Source: Cardiocondyla obscurior | Lineage: Eukaryota > Arthropoda > Insecta > Hymenoptera > Formicidae | Assembly (NCBI RefSeq): GCF_019399895.1 | Contig: NC_091867.1 | Coordinates: 1,922,001 to 1,986,000 of the forward strand | Direction: 5' to 3' | DNA: 64,000 bases | Part shown: positions 1-11,277 of the stretch, in pieces | Layout of the letters: the number at the start of each line of letters is the position of its first letter | Position numbering within the stretch: position 1 is the stretch's first letter | Position numbers and translations under genes: made by a program | The notes under the pieces: generated by a model | Database searches by the model: none | The model's input: the letters and a program-made list of their open reading frames with translations, nothing else | What the model was told of the DNA's origin: nothing

Positions 1-30
1 GAACCTTTTGCTGCCCTTCTCGTCAAAAAG
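1..30 (+). other. sequence ending in a consensus 5' splice site (AAAAAG|GTATGT)
   Basis: The first 30 bases end in AAAAAG followed by GTATGT, a good plus-strand donor. They could be the end of an exon of a convergent neighbouring gene. On the minus strand the same bases could begin an exon after ...GACGAG. Too little sequence is present to decide. Confidence 0.25.
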
Positions 31-776
31 GTATGTAACTCCATTCAATTATTCTAAAATACTGAAAACGCAAAAGGTATTTATCGTTGTTTCCACAACG
101 CGCGAATGCATCTATGCGAACGTTTTGAAAATTAATTATACTATTCGCTATATAGCATGAGTAATATTATATCATGCGAATGTTTAGCAGTCCAATAAGT
201 TTAAATCATGGAAATAATATAGGCCTTGCAGCGCATTCCGATTCTATAATAACTTTTTATCGTGCGAAATCCTGCGCAACCGATTGAGCAAATAAGAACT
301 TTAATATTTTAATAATTTAATAAAAACACATAATAATATTTATCACGATTGTACAGATTGCACATGCTATCTGTGGCGTAATTGGATATTGAAATTTATA
401 AATTAACATTCCTTATTCACAACTAAAACGTCGTTTTTTGCGATAAAATATTGAATACTTTAATAAAAAAAAATAAAAATAAAATAAAATAAAATAAAAT
501 ATTGAACCCGTATAGTATCGCTTATCTTCGTAATATTAGAATCGAAGAGTAGAACCGCTTGTGCACATGGCTAAAAATTCTCGCGGACTTCGCGCAAAAT
601 AAGGAAAGAAAACAGAAACGATCTTGCAAACATACGAACGAACTTGTCTCTACGGGTAATATCGACAAAAGGTTTATTTTTTTGTTTTTTTTTTCCCTTT
701 TTTTTTTCTTATTCCTTTCCCCGACCCGTAAGAAATCGGGATAGGAGAGCGAGAAGAATCCTGTACAAATTGATCT
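31..776. other. AT-rich non-coding stretch
   Basis: AT-rich sequence with a short AAAAT-type repeat near 465-500 and T-runs at about 677-713. I see no exon-like frame apart from the candidate poly(A) signal already listed. Confidence 0.6.
673..678 (-). terminator. possible poly(A) signal for timeout
   Basis: AATAAA on the minus strand, about 100 nt past the candidate stop at 777. Its value depends on whether exon 777-856 is real. Confidence 0.25.
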
Positions 777-856
777 TTACTCCTTCTCGCTTCTTTCCTC
801 GTATTTCTCCCTCAATATCCTCGTCGTTTCGCTTTCCCCGTTGAAAGCGAGTCGCT
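777..856 (-). CDS. possible terminal exon of timeout
   Basis: From an AG at 858-857 (GCATAG), an 80-nt block joins exon g in frame, giving 26 charged residues (begins ERLAFNGESETT, ends EERSEKE) and a TAA at 779-777. An AATAAA on the same strand lies at 678-673, about 100 nt downstream. The intron would be 173 nt. Against it, the acceptor has a poor pyrimidine tract, known TIMELESS tails are longer and acidic, and AATAAA is common in AT-rich DNA. The true 3' exon may lie outside the window. Confidence 0.3.
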
Positions 857-1029
857 CTATGCAGTCGCCGGCAATCGCGTTACTAGAAGACTGATCGAAT
901 GGGAATAGTCGCGGGATCGGAGGATAGTAAGAAAGACAGATGCGAATGGAATGGGATGGGATTGGCCGGAACAAGGGATGCTTCAGACCGGATCGTGATG
1001 AGGGAGGAAGAACGAATAGGTATACTCAC

Positions 1030-1164
1030 CCTGGTTGCTTTTTCTGGACCGCTTTTTGTGTAGCTCCTTGCGATCCCGCGCCAATCCTAATTCTAGGAGC
1101 TTCTCCTTGATCTTCGGCTTCGGCCGCTTTATTCTAAGTCCGGTGAAAATCAAATCCACGGGAT
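1030..1164 (-). CDS. timeout: timeout exon g (Myb-like repeat 2, second half and basic tail)
   Basis: The acceptor CTTTCGACAG precedes 1164; the donor GTGAGT follows 1030. It encodes DPVDLIFTGLRIKRPKPKIK then EKLLELGLARDRKELHKKRS. Vertebrate TIMELESS has the same pattern, ending in a basic KKR(Q/S)-x-K cluster. It ends in phase 1, so a further exon is needed; reading through the donor reaches a stop after about 20 codons. Confidence 0.92.
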
Positions 1165-4100
1165 CTGTCGAAAGAAGGCACAGCGGTAGTTTCGATTTTT
1201 ATAGCGTCATCAGGAAGCAGCACAACGCGAACGATAGGGTGGGTTTTTTTTCTTCTTCTTTTTTTTTTTTTTCCTTTGTTTTCCGCGGAAGAATCGCGCG
1301 CGAGGGAAAGTCGCGACGACTGTCAGGGGATTTTGAAGGGATTCAAAGTTAAATCAATTAGAGCTTACGAAGGGAGGGACACGGACGGACTTTATCTAAA
1401 GGGACGGGACTTTATTTCGCGTCGACGAAATGTATTTATAAGTCAATTGCTCGTCGGTCTTTACGAACTTATAATTTAACTTCTCGGAAGATTACGAGGT
1501 ACCTTACGTATAAACGCGATTCCGATATTAAGCGTAAAGCTCATATTACTCGTGCCATCTGTATTTGGAAGATTCGTTATGGAACAAACTTAATTTAAAA
1601 AGAAATTATCTTTCTTACGGCGTAACATTTTTGCGGATACTTTTGTGCGCCCGCTGGGAGTTCTAAGGTTAACAATCGCGGAGGAAGAACAAGACGGAAT
1701 AAAACACTTTGCGGAAATTTTTGAAGGAGAAGGGAGGGGAGGGCCAAGAAAAATGCCCTTGACATTTCGTGGACATTTGAGAATTACGCTTGGCGTGGAA
1801 GCGACTTCGGAGATTAAAAGTTATGGAGAGCGGCGAATTCGTATGAAAATGAAACAAGTTTTACAAGACTTTTCTGAAAATGTCTCTGTCAGGAAGGATA
1901 TTATTCTTCGTTCGTCCCGGTGGATTCGAAATTATTACTACAAGCAGCCAAGCGTGTCCGATGTTCGGAGCTTAATTAAATCCTAGGAATCGTTCCGGTG
2001 TTAACGAATTCTCGCACGAATTTCGCATTCGCGAAATATTTCAACAGTTTCGGAACGCGAGTAACCGGCTAGAATTAACGGCGAAATTTATGGCGAACTT
2101 CTATCGCGAAAATTTATATCGGGAATTGGGTTAAGGCCATTTTTGGCGCATATGATTCACAGATAAATTACAAATTACGATAAACGGCAATTACTACAAT
2201 ACGCTGCCGGGTTAGCGAGAAATTTATATTGCCGTCACTCGAGTTGCAAACTATATTTCTTTGTACTATTTACTAATGATTAATAATTGTAATTAATTTT
2301 GATAATTTAATGGCCTCATAAATTATTGGCCAGAAATATAAATGAACTGAGTTTTAAGTCAATAATCCAATTATTTATATCTTTAGATCACATAAAGTAT
2401 TTGAAAAAAGAAATTTATGATTTAAAATTAGTTCGGAGAAAATTAATTTTTTAAATAACTTACCATCATCATCTTTTAACTGTGTCCAAAGTTCCGTAAG
2501 CTGGGCGATTTCTTCCTCAGACCACTCCTTAGGTAATCTCTTTTGTACCTCCGCTCGCACACCCTAATTAATTACAAGATTTAAGAAAATAGGTCAGACC
2601 ACGTACGTCGCTCGTGATAAAAAATAATTAGCATATTTAGAACTTATTTTTAAATTGTCGCAATATTAGACGTAATTATAATTAACTTTCCTGAGATTAA
2701 CTTTCTAAAGCAATCGATATCAGACAATCAATTATACGAGCTAGTCGCTGTGCAAAATTCGACAAATTGTATTTCGCATTTAAGAATAATTCGACGATAA
2801 ATGAATAGTCAAATAATCAGAACAGTACCGCGGTAAAATGAATATCAATATTTTTATAAATATGCATGTATATATAAATTATCACCCAGTCATTCGACCC
2901 CTATAATCTTCGCGGGAGGGCACTTTGCATGCGCATAATCTCCAGGCTTGATGATACAAAGCGTACCGCGTATAATCTCAGGAGAAGCTTCTAAGTCAGT
3001 AGGCGTATTTAAAAAGAAGAAGAAGCTGGGTCGCTCGTTTTCCAGCGATTACGTTCCACCCTCGGCGAAACGAGGGCCCTTAAATGGCCATCAGAGCAAT
3101 ATTGCGCGACTACCGCGGACTAAATGAATGTCAAATGGAATACTCGGCCGTACTCTCGGGGTCTTCGACTGCGCCGCTCTTCGCCCGACGAGACGAAACG
3201 TACTCACGCATGAAATTATTTAAATGAAACGCTTCCGCGACTAAGCCTTTCCGCCGGAAGGCCTCGCACTGAGGAATCGATAATACGTCGGAGGAAATGT
3301 TTCCGCCGACGTAGCCACCCTCTTTTCGCCGATGACTGCACGCTTTTGATTAATAGCGAATTAAGATCGGAGGGTGAAACAAATATTTTTTTTCTTCCTC
3401 TCTTCCCCAATCGCTGATTAATACCCGTGAAACGTTATCGAAAAATTAATCATACTTCGTATTTTTAATTTCTTTTTTTTTTCCCCACGACAAAACAATT
3501 ACTCGCGTTAAATATGGTTTGCTTGAACAAAAGCTTTCATTTGAAACGACTGAAAGTCGCGTATTTCGAACAAAGGTTCCGCGAACGGTCGATTAGTATT
3601 TTGCTTTAAAATAATTATCACTGCGCTAAAAAAAAACGCTGACGTCTGTCAAACGCACAGAGTTTTGCTGAATTTTCTTACGTCACCGTTTCACCCGCAA
3701 AAAGCGCAGTAGAATAAGATTCGGCATTGTGTATCGCATTGCTTATCCGCCGCCGTGCTTTTTTCCTTGTTAGAAGCTTCCCTACAAACTCAATTAATTT
3801 CAAGTTTTAAATAAGCCAGTAACTAGTTAGCAACTCCTCTGCCGCAATAAGAACCTTGATTAACGCATTCCCATGCTTTATCACCGTATTGCACCGTGTA
3901 TTTCCAGAAGAAAAGAGTTATAACGAAGAGAAAAGGAACGCTTCCAAGTACAAGAAGATTAATATATATTCCTTGGGACGTTTCTTTGCGAAAAGTTAGC
4001 AACTTAAAAAAAAAAAGAAAAAAAAAATGTTACACTAGTTGTAAAGTCAATATTAAATATTATCGAGATTGCGATAAACTGGGTGCTAATTTCGTGAAAG

Positions 4101-6559
4101 CAAATTAAGTATTTCAATTCGCTTTCATTGTCGAAACAAAACGTTATAAAACACACCCGGGCGTAACACGCGTATTTACAGTTCGACAAACACAAAGCGT
4201 TCGGGTGACGTTCCCTCTGCGTTTTCGTGGCCCGAAGGGTTGATGCAAATGTTTATACGTATGTCGTAAAGCAGAAGGCAAACAAAACGATAGCTTTTCT
4301 GAAGGAACCGCCGGTTTTAGAGCCGCGCCAGAGTTGACGAAGGGGTCGCACGCACGTACGCGCATACACGCGAGCATACATAGAATTATCCACCACATGC
4401 AGAGAGAAGAGACGGTAGAATAGAAAGAAGGAATACGCAGCTCGCGTCGGGAGTCTTACGCGGCGGTAAAAGGAAAAGAAACGTAGAAACGAGGGTGGAA
4501 AAGTCTCACCCCGTCGAGAGGTATTGTCTCCAGAGAATTTACAGTTCCTGCAGCAATTCCCGGCTCCATTTTTTTGCATATGTTCACCCCGTCAGCGGAG
4601 GCAGTCTAGAAACTTATTTTCGAGGCCGCACGCAAGCAAGCGGCCTCTCCCCGCCGTTTCAAGATTCTCGTAAATCATTGATCTTGTCAGACGGAGCGCA
4701 ACGGGGACTGCCGCGAGGACCGTTACTTTTTTAGCGAGTAGAAGTATAAAAATTTGTTTGCTAAAACAGCTTTTCAGGCCGTTCCTTCGTGAAATAAATA
4801 TCAAAATGAATAAGTTACTATCGAAAGAGATTTTAAAACGCTTTCCTTTTACCGCTTAAAAGATTATTGTGCGAGAAAAAATGAAAACAATGTTTACCTT
4901 AGAGTTGACAATCAAACACATCTCCTTTAGTTTCTTGATGATGGTGCGTCGCGTTCGAGTTTCATTGATTAAGTGCTCCAGCAGCCAATCGATTACGTCT
5001 AAAAATGTATAGTTATCACATAAGTAATTTAGTTCATTAATATTTTTCTTATTTTTAAATACTTAAAGTAAAATACACATGTTACTAATTTAGATAAGAG
5101 TTAAATCTGAAAGGAACTGTAGATTAAACTTAATACTGAGCCACTCATATCCCTTGATCAATTACGTAATAAAAAGCTCTGTATTTTGGACACGTTCTCG
5201 TAAAAGGCACTAATTTATCGAGTTCAACGACGTGTGCACGAGACTCCTCCGTGAGAAATGGGCGATATAAAGAGTTTACCTTGAGGATATTTGTTAGTCT
5301 GATGCTCCATGAAGAGGGTGCGCAGCTCGTCCTCTTCCACCTCCGTCCATACCTTCCGTGAAACTTTCTCGTTAGACGTTTCCGCATTGTAACCATTTAC
5401 GATTTCTGTCGCGTCGCGAGTAGTCTTCCAGAAGAGCAGCTCCATGTACGACTTCCGGTTCTTTTCGGCGACTTCGACGAAACGGCGGATTATGAAGACC
5501 GCGAACTTTTGGAGCTCCTAAAGCAAAAATCGATTTTTCTGGCGCTCTCGACGAGTCCACTTTTGTGGACCATTACGCTCAATACAAGGATGCAATAAAA
5601 GCTCGGCGGTGAAATTTATCGCGCGATACAAGAAAGGAAAAAGAATTTTTATCGCTAGCTAAGAAATAGCAAAATCTTATCTATGTTCTTATTATGTGCG
5701 GAGAGCGATAAAACGCGACGCCGCGAAGGAAAGGAAATCTGGGACGCATCGCCTGGACAATACCAGAAGTATAACGTTAGCGACTGCGCGAGTCCGCAAA
5801 ACATTTTAGATAGCCAGTGCAAGTTAGCTATGTAAATTACTCCATATGTATTACTACCTTATGTGTAGGATCCTTTGATTCGAGGATACGTTGAAAAATC
5901 CGAAATACGGACGCTTGAAATATCATAGCCGGCATTTTGCAATCCCAAGCAATCCGATGTAACATTTTTATTACATAGTGATTTACTTCGACCGTGTTGC
6001 TTTCAAACTGGTGCAATAGCAGCGCTAAAGCCTTGACGACTTTTACGTTGGCGAACCTACGAATGATATATCACTTTTTACAAAGATATTATTTCATGTC
6101 TAGTCGCATATCTTTCGCTGATTCGGAATTATAAATCGTGACGAGAGAGCTTGAAAAATTCGAACAAATAATAAAAATCTTATTTTTGTTAAATTTTAAA
6201 GTAAAGTTATAACTCGAAGAACTAAGTTTTAACAAAATTTTATCTTGAAACTCAAAAATCAATAGATCTAGGAACACTTGATTGCCGCACTATCTCACCT
6301 TTGAAGAAATTCATCCAATTTAAAATCAGTTTCTTTCAAAACAGTTTTCCTTTCTTCCTCTTCCTCCTCATCTTCGTCTTCATCCTCTTCTTCGTTATCT
6401 ACATTAAAAAATTATTTACACATAAATATATACGTTAACTAAAATTCAAGATCTTATTAAGAAATTTAATACTTAATTATTTACTTTCGTCTTTATTTGC
6501 CGAGTTCTCTGCATCTCCATCCGCGTTTATCGTGTTCTGAGTAGCCTGATCTTCGATCA
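1030..6559 (-). CDS. timeout: timeout (tim2/TIMELESS family), 3' seven exons, partial
   Basis: Seven exons joined in frame on the minus strand: 6559-6485, 6398-6299, 6056-5858, 5517-5280, 4998-4898, 2563-2464, 1164-1030 (948 nt, about 315 codons). All introns are GT-AG and every junction keeps the frame. In order, the product shows an acidic Glu/Asp tract, the segment DEFLQRFANVKVV, a block containing IKMLHRIAWDCKMPA, a block containing YMELLFWKTT, then two Myb-like repeats starting VWTEVEEDEL and EWSEEEIAQL. These are hallmarks of the C-terminal half of animal TIMELESS, including the region later called the Timeless PAB (PARP-binding) domain. Family knowledge: with TIPIN it protects replication forks in the nucleus; in Drosophila it also affects chromosome stability and light synchronisation. 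TIMEOUT fits better than clock-specific TIMELESS because of the strong resemblance to vertebrate TIMELESS. The N-terminal exons are not in the resolved part, and the 3' end is uncertain. Confidence 0.93.
1165..2463 (-). other. timeout intron (1299 nt)
   Basis: Flanked by donor GTAAGT at 2463 and acceptor CGACAG at 1165. It includes a T-run at about 1247-1272. The purine-rich open frame around 1645-1986 has no recognisable protein features. Confidence 0.85.
2464..2563 (-). CDS. timeout: timeout exon f (Myb-like repeat 2, first half)
   Basis: The acceptor TTAATTAG precedes 2563; the donor GTAAGT follows 2464. It encodes GVRAEVQKRLPKEWSEEEIA then QLTELWTQLKDDD. This opens a second Myb-like repeat of the same pattern as exon d (W-x-EEE-x-x-x-L-x-x-L). 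The final Asp codon is split G|AT in phase 1, as in repeat 1. Confidence 0.92.
2564..4897 (-). other. timeout intron (2334 nt)
   Basis: Flanked by donor GTAAAC at 4897 and acceptor TTAATTAG at 2564. A GC-richer portion (about 2880-3420 and 4140-4730) produces short overlapping frames on both strands, none protein-like. No repeat family recognised. Confidence 0.85.
4898..4998 (-). CDS. timeout: timeout exon e (Myb-like repeat 1, second half)
   Basis: The acceptor ATTTTTAG precedes 4998; the donor GTAAAC follows 4898. It encodes DVIDWLLEHLINETRTRR then TIIKKLKEMCLIVNSK, matching the D-V-x-x-x-L-x-HL-x-x-x-x-RTR-x-x-I segment of TIMELESS. It ends in phase 0. The tiny exon sits between introns of 281 and 2334 nt. 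Confidence 0.93.
5280..5517 (-). CDS. timeout: timeout exon d (core end and Myb-like repeat 1, first half)
   Basis: The acceptor TTGCTTTAG precedes 5517; the donor GTAAAC follows 5280. It encodes ELQKFAVFIIRRFVEVAEKN, then SYMELLFWKTT, then a variable linker, then KVWTEVEEDELRTLFMEHQ. ELLFWK is a TIMELESS signature, and the W-T-x-x-EE-x-EL pattern opens the first Myb/SANT-like repeat. The last codon is split G|AC (Asp), phase 1. Confidence 0.95.
5518..5857 (-). other. timeout intron (340 nt)
   Basis: Donor GTAGTA at 5857, acceptor TTGCTTTAG at 5518. Nothing else is visible in it. Confidence 0.85.
5858..6056 (-). CDS. timeout: timeout exon c (TIMELESS conserved core)
   Basis: The acceptor TCGTAG precedes 6056 and the donor GTAGTA follows 5858. 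The 66 codons contain FANVKVVKALALLLHQFE, VNHYVIKMLHRIAWDCKM and FQASVFRIFQRIL. This block is among the most conserved in TIMELESS (NH-x-x-KMLHRIA-x-D-x-KM-x-x-x-x-FQ-x-SVF in vertebrates), and it settled the gene identification. It ends in phase 0. Confidence 0.95.
6299..6398 (-). CDS. timeout: timeout exon b (acidic tract, start of conserved helical block)
   Basis: The acceptor AATGTAG precedes 6398; the donor GTGAGA follows 6299. The exon starts with a run of about 16 mostly Glu/Asp residues, then ERKTVLKETDFKLDEFLQ. Animal TIMELESS proteins have the same order: acidic stretch, then a short conserved EF-x-(L/F) motif leading into RFA. The last codon (AG|G, Arg) is split with the next exon. 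Confidence 0.9.
6485..6559 (-). CDS. timeout: timeout exon a (acidic linker start)
   Basis: The acceptor is a TTTTTCAG tract ending at 6560 and the donor is GTAAAT beginning at 6484. The exon encodes IEDQATQNTINADGDAENSA then NKDE, a hydrophilic linker leading into the acidic tract. It begins after one base of a split codon (phase 1), so at least one upstream exon ending in phase 1 must exist; I did not find it in the window. An in-frame ATG lies at 6581-6583 inside the intron, but the clear acceptor makes it an unlikely start. Confidence 0.8.
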
Positions 6560-9500
6560 CTGAAAAATAATATATTTTCATAAAAAAAAATATCAAACTC
6601 ACTTACCAATTTAATTTATAACTTATTATTTTTTCCGGTGATCTCTATCTTTATTATCTTATAAAAAAAAAACCCGTGTTAAACAATTTTCTTTAACGGA
6701 GAAGTAAAAGTAAATAACGCGCGCAAAGCGCACTCTTACGATGTCTAGTATTACAAAATTCTGTAGATAGTAATTTCGATATGTAAATTAAAATACATAG
6801 ATATCCTTTAAAAATACGTCCGCGAAACATTTTAAGTCATCGCGAAAAGTTTCTCTACAGGGAGTTGTTGCCCTAAAGAAAGCTTTTTACCGTCCAAAGA
6901 ATTCAGTTTGTCCAAGTGACGGTGACGGTGGTGCTATTTCAGCTTAAAGTTTTAATTGTCTCTTCTTCGCGGTCTGCTCAACTCGAAACAGTAATTCGAG
7001 ATAAAATAAAGCGCTCGTCCGACCTGCCCGTGTTTTTATCTCGGATTTTTAAATGTTTCATCCCCGTTGATGTATTAAAAGTGTTAAAGGAAACTTTTGC
7101 TCTCCCAGGATAGTATCTAATACACGATCCAGTTCTTTGACAGAGAGAGATTCCTTAAGGAACTTTTCTTTCATTTCTAGACACCTAGACAATTTTTTAT
7201 CCTTCCTGAATAATTGAAAATAGCACAAAACGGTCGAGACAAGATTTATTTTATTTCCGTTTATTAAAAAACATTCCCCCCTCCCTTCTTTTGCAAGTCT
7301 TAAAAAACTTGTATGAATTACAGATAAAATATAATGATGCGTCGACAAAAAATGTGCCGCTCGTAGTATCGCTTTTGTAAAGAAGAAAGTAATCTCAATG
7401 TTTATCTATCTTAAACGTAATCTGCCGAGAAGAGAGATATGGCTTCTTCCCGTGATTGTATTAGATTGGGAGAATCATCAAATATAAAGGACTGTATGTT
7501 GAAGCGCGCAAGAGTTACAGATTCAAGTGCGACCTAACGCGGAGAAGAGCTTGCAGCAGCAGCTCGTTGAGTTCAACTATCGATCGTCCTCCGCAATTTC
7601 TCCGCGATACATTCCCACGCACAATGTATGTGAAAATGCACGTGTATACGTTTGGTTTGGCGTATCTATGTGTATATACGTGTTCACTTTTACACGTATA
7701 TATATGTATATAAATATATGTATAAGGAAGATCGGCAACACGTGGTACGGTCGCACGAGCTCGTTAAGTGGTTAATATTCACACTCTTCAAGTATGTAAC
7801 TTGCATATTTCATAAATTAATTAGCCACTTATCATTCGCGATTCACGCGGAAGCCAAAAAGAAAAAAAAAAAAAGAAAAGAAGAAAAATATTGCGTTCTG
7901 CGCGGTTTTTTGTTTCCAAATAAAACCATCTGAACGGTGTAAAACATTTCTGACGAAACGATTTTATAACATTGTTGCATTTTTGCGGTTGTACCAATTT
8001 GAAGTCGATTTTTTTTTCACGCTCTAAATCCGTTTTTTATCTGCAACTAAAAATAGTTGCGCGGTACTGTCAAATTGTTCTACATTTGTCCGTGGTTCTC
8101 TTATTTTCGAATTTGCAGGTTGCCGAACTTTCCTCGTTAGTCACTCTGTCATCAACTTTTTACGTCGAACATTTTCATCATGTTAAAGTAAATAAGTACC
8201 ATACACTACTGGGCTGATATCGTATTACTGAAATAACAAGCACGATAAAATGTGCGAGCGCGAATGAAAACTTTAATTTAAACAGAATTTCAGAAAAAAA
8301 AAAAAAAAAAAACAAATTCAGGAAAAATATCTTAGTCAAAGTCGAGTGTTTCCAAGTTACGTGTAATGCGAATATATGTACGTAACGAATTCACGCCGTT
8401 CGAAATAGCGCTTTACTTTTCACATTTCAACTTGATGAAAATCTAAAATATAGATGTTGCAGTAAGTGTGAAGCGGTAGTAAAGTTGTGTACTTGAAATT
8501 TGGACGGGAGTCCGTCTGATTTCTTGAAAGATATATTGCCAGGCGTTATTCGGGTTTGAAAGCAAAAGGCAAGTTCAGGCAGGCCATATCGAGGTGTATC
8601 GCTATGATCGTAATTGTAAATTAATTTGTTCGACGGCGCGTAACATCCGGACAGTAATCCCTCGTTAGTCTTGAGATTGCGACGCTCCTCCTTGCCATTA
8701 AATTAGGCATTATCGTGGGCGCGAAGACGAGGGGCGCATTATGCGATTGTATTACCTGGGTAATAAGTGTTGTCTAACGTACATAGAGAGTAGCTAGGTA
8801 AATGAGGTTGCAGGTGGTATATCAGAAGTTGGGCGGTTGAAAATAATAGACGCAGAGGCAGGGGAAGGTGGCGGGCAGGAGGGAAGAACGGCGGAGGATA
8901 GGAGTGGATGGGTTTATCACGGCTGAGACCAAAAGCCCCGGTACGCTACCTCGATGTAATTTGTGAAGAGATAATAACCGTCGTCCACGGGAGTACCGTC
9001 GCGGTGTTGAACAATTTTTTTATTTGTATTACGTATTGCATTTAAAAAAGGCAGTTTCCGATGGAATTAAGGTCTCTACTCAGCGATTTTCGCCGAGCCC
9101 GCACATTCGATGTCTACGAGCGTAAAATGGTCGAAAATTGAATACCAGAGAGAGAGATAGAGAGACGAGATCTTTCTCGAATTAATAATCTAGACATTAT
9201 AGAGCGCGAGTCTCTCGCGCGTCATTTACTCTTGCTTCTTATACGTTTAAGTAAACGTGTTTTACATTTAATCATTTTCATCAACTAATTACGAATGTAG
9301 ATATCTTACGTGGGACTTTAAACGTTTCTCATTCCTTTAAATGTAATTTATATTGTATATTAAATTAATTAAATTATAAGATACATAAGAATATAATTTT
9401 ATATTTATCTTATAGTACAAATGAAAGTAACAGCTATCTCGTTTTAATAATAAATACCTATATTTTTAATTATTTAATTTGATTAATTAACTTAGGCACG

Positions 9501-10190
9501 TATACATTATTTTTTTACATTAAATCTTTTTTAACATTATGGAAAAATTTTATTAAAAAAAAAATATATATATATGTATATAAAAATTCGCATAAAATTA
9601 ATAATATTAAAAAAATAACTATTCGGGCTAAGTGCTGCAAAGTAAATTAATTTCCGAAAGTAAAGAAATTAGGTTTTGATTGCTGGCTGTTTATTTAGCG
9701 CATACAGCCGACTCTTTAGACTGCTTAGAAATTGCGCGTTCTTCTTAAAAACTCTTGTAGCGCAGAGCATTGAAATTACTGCGAGACAATTTTATTGCCA
9801 CTAAGAAAAGAAAAAAGAAAAAAAAATCCACGTCTCAAGTTTTTCGTAAAAAAGAAAAAATTGTGAGAAATAAATATCTTATTTAAAAAAGTAGATTATA
9901 ACACGTTGAATTGTGTAGAGGCGAGAGAAAGAGAGAGAAAGACGAACAGGTAGCCGGGGGAAGAGGGGGAAGGGGTGGTGAGCGGCGTACGTGCCGCGCG
10001 CGAGCTACGTTCCCCCACTATCCCCACTCTCGCTCTGTCCTTCTCGAACGGCCGAACGAAACGTATGTACGCAGCACGTGCTCCGTACGTATTAAAGATC
10101 CACGTACAATCGACGGGCCAGGGGCACATTATCAGGCATGGACTACCTTCCCTCATTAACTGTGCGTACCGGCGACTACATATTTTCGAT
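6560..10190. other. start of large host intron, no gene recognised
   Basis: Sequence on the 5' side of the first resolved timeout exon. It contains A-runs (7862-7875, 8295-8312), an AG-rich patch near 9150-9165 and very AT-rich DNA from 9240 to 9640. Short open frames here lack any motif. Confidence 0.6.
9533..9630. repeat. dispersed repeat copy 1
   Basis: About 98 nt closely resembling 11819-11918 in the same orientation, from AACATTATG through an A-run plus TATATA stretch to TAACTATTCGGGCTA. Similarity continues through the non-simple parts (TAAAAATTC, CATAAAATTAATAATATTAA), so this is a true duplication and not just shared AT content. Confidence 0.8.
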
Positions 10191-10654
10191 ACAAAGTAAG
10201 TGAAAACCACGTGCATGCGTATATTAAACTCGTGTGTCTTTGCCGTGAACGGAGCATTGGCGAGTACAGTCGGGCTTGAGGGATAGAGGGTTTAGATCGA
10301 CGAGTCCGTTATAGATTCGGTGGATAGATAGATTCATTCGTGGTGTAGGAATGCAAAGTGTGGAAAATTCTATTAGCGTATTTTTATAGTTACGTTGTGA
10401 CTGAGAGTAGAGGTCGGTCACGCGCGCGGCGTACACATCTCGCGCAGTAATCACGTGCAACATAAGTATGTGCCGGCCGGTCGGCTGCCGTACGTAAGTA
10501 AAAATACTAGCTGATGCGAGCTGATCTTCGCGTTCGATAACGTGTACGTATCGGATATCTGTGAAGTGAATACTTCACATAGAATAGTTGTAGTTACTTG
10601 TAAGGCAACAAGATTAATTTTCAATTTTGCTAACCAAATATAACTTGGTTTCAG

Positions 10655-10768
10655 ATGAAAGACCTTCGTCCAAGGAGCACCAACCTGACATCCTGGGTGA
10701 AGTGACCAGTTCTGAGAGGAGGAGGAGAGCCTAGGAAGGGCATCGGGCACCGGCGGAGCAACCCATAG
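10655..10768 (+). repeat. exon-like module, copy 1
   Basis: 114 nt between TTTCAG and GTAAGA. The 3' half aligns with 11565-11626. In the aligned frame this copy has a TAG where the other is open, so a shared protein product is unlikely. Confidence 0.6.
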
Positions 10769-11224
10769 GTAAGAATCAATTATTTTTTATGCTGCCGTTT
10801 TTAAAACTTAATTTTGTGATATTTAATTAAAAAATTAAAGGCGCGTAAAATCTCTTTTTTTGTTTTTAAATAATTATTCAGATTATATATTGAGAATAAT
10901 TATCTACAATTTAATTTTTTTCATTTATTTGTTACAGATCATCTTTACCAGCACTCCGCCGCCAGCATACGTAGGTCGCATGTTTTTTTTTATAGTATCT
11001 ATTTTAATTATAAGCATTTCGGGTGGGCCAAAATTTGTATACTTATACCCGCGGCACAATTATATTAGTACATAATATAAAATAAATATTTAATAAAATA
11101 AAATATTAATACATCGCGCCGGTGATTTAAAGTAAAAAAAAACTTATAAAATAATATAAATAAAATAAAAAAAGAATTTGGTTAATTTTTATATTTTGTC
11201 CTAATTTGAATTTCACATGTCGAT

Positions 11225-11254
11225 GTAAATTCCATACATTCGTATAGAATTTAC
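11225..11254. other. short perfect-arm hairpin
   Basis: GTAAATTC (11225-11232) pairs with GAATTTAC (11247-11254). ATAC (11234-11237) pairs with GTAT (11242-11245), with a 1x1 mismatch between and a four-base loop. It lies about 25 nt before the larger hairpin. Confidence 0.6.
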
Positions 11255-11277
11255 GTTGATAGTATTACAGCTCAGCA

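Noticed and set aside
6581..6583. In-frame ATG upstream of timeout exon a as an internal start
   Set aside because: It would use the intronic TATATTATTTTTCAG as coding sequence, and that is a good acceptor tract.
7058..7348. Minus-strand frame containing EMKEKFLKESLSVKELDRVL, with a TCTAG acceptor-like start, considered as the missing upstream timeout exon
   Set aside because: No GT donor is available in a phase that joins exon 6485-6559 (the only GT gives phase 2, phase 1 is needed), and the peptide does not match TIMELESS.
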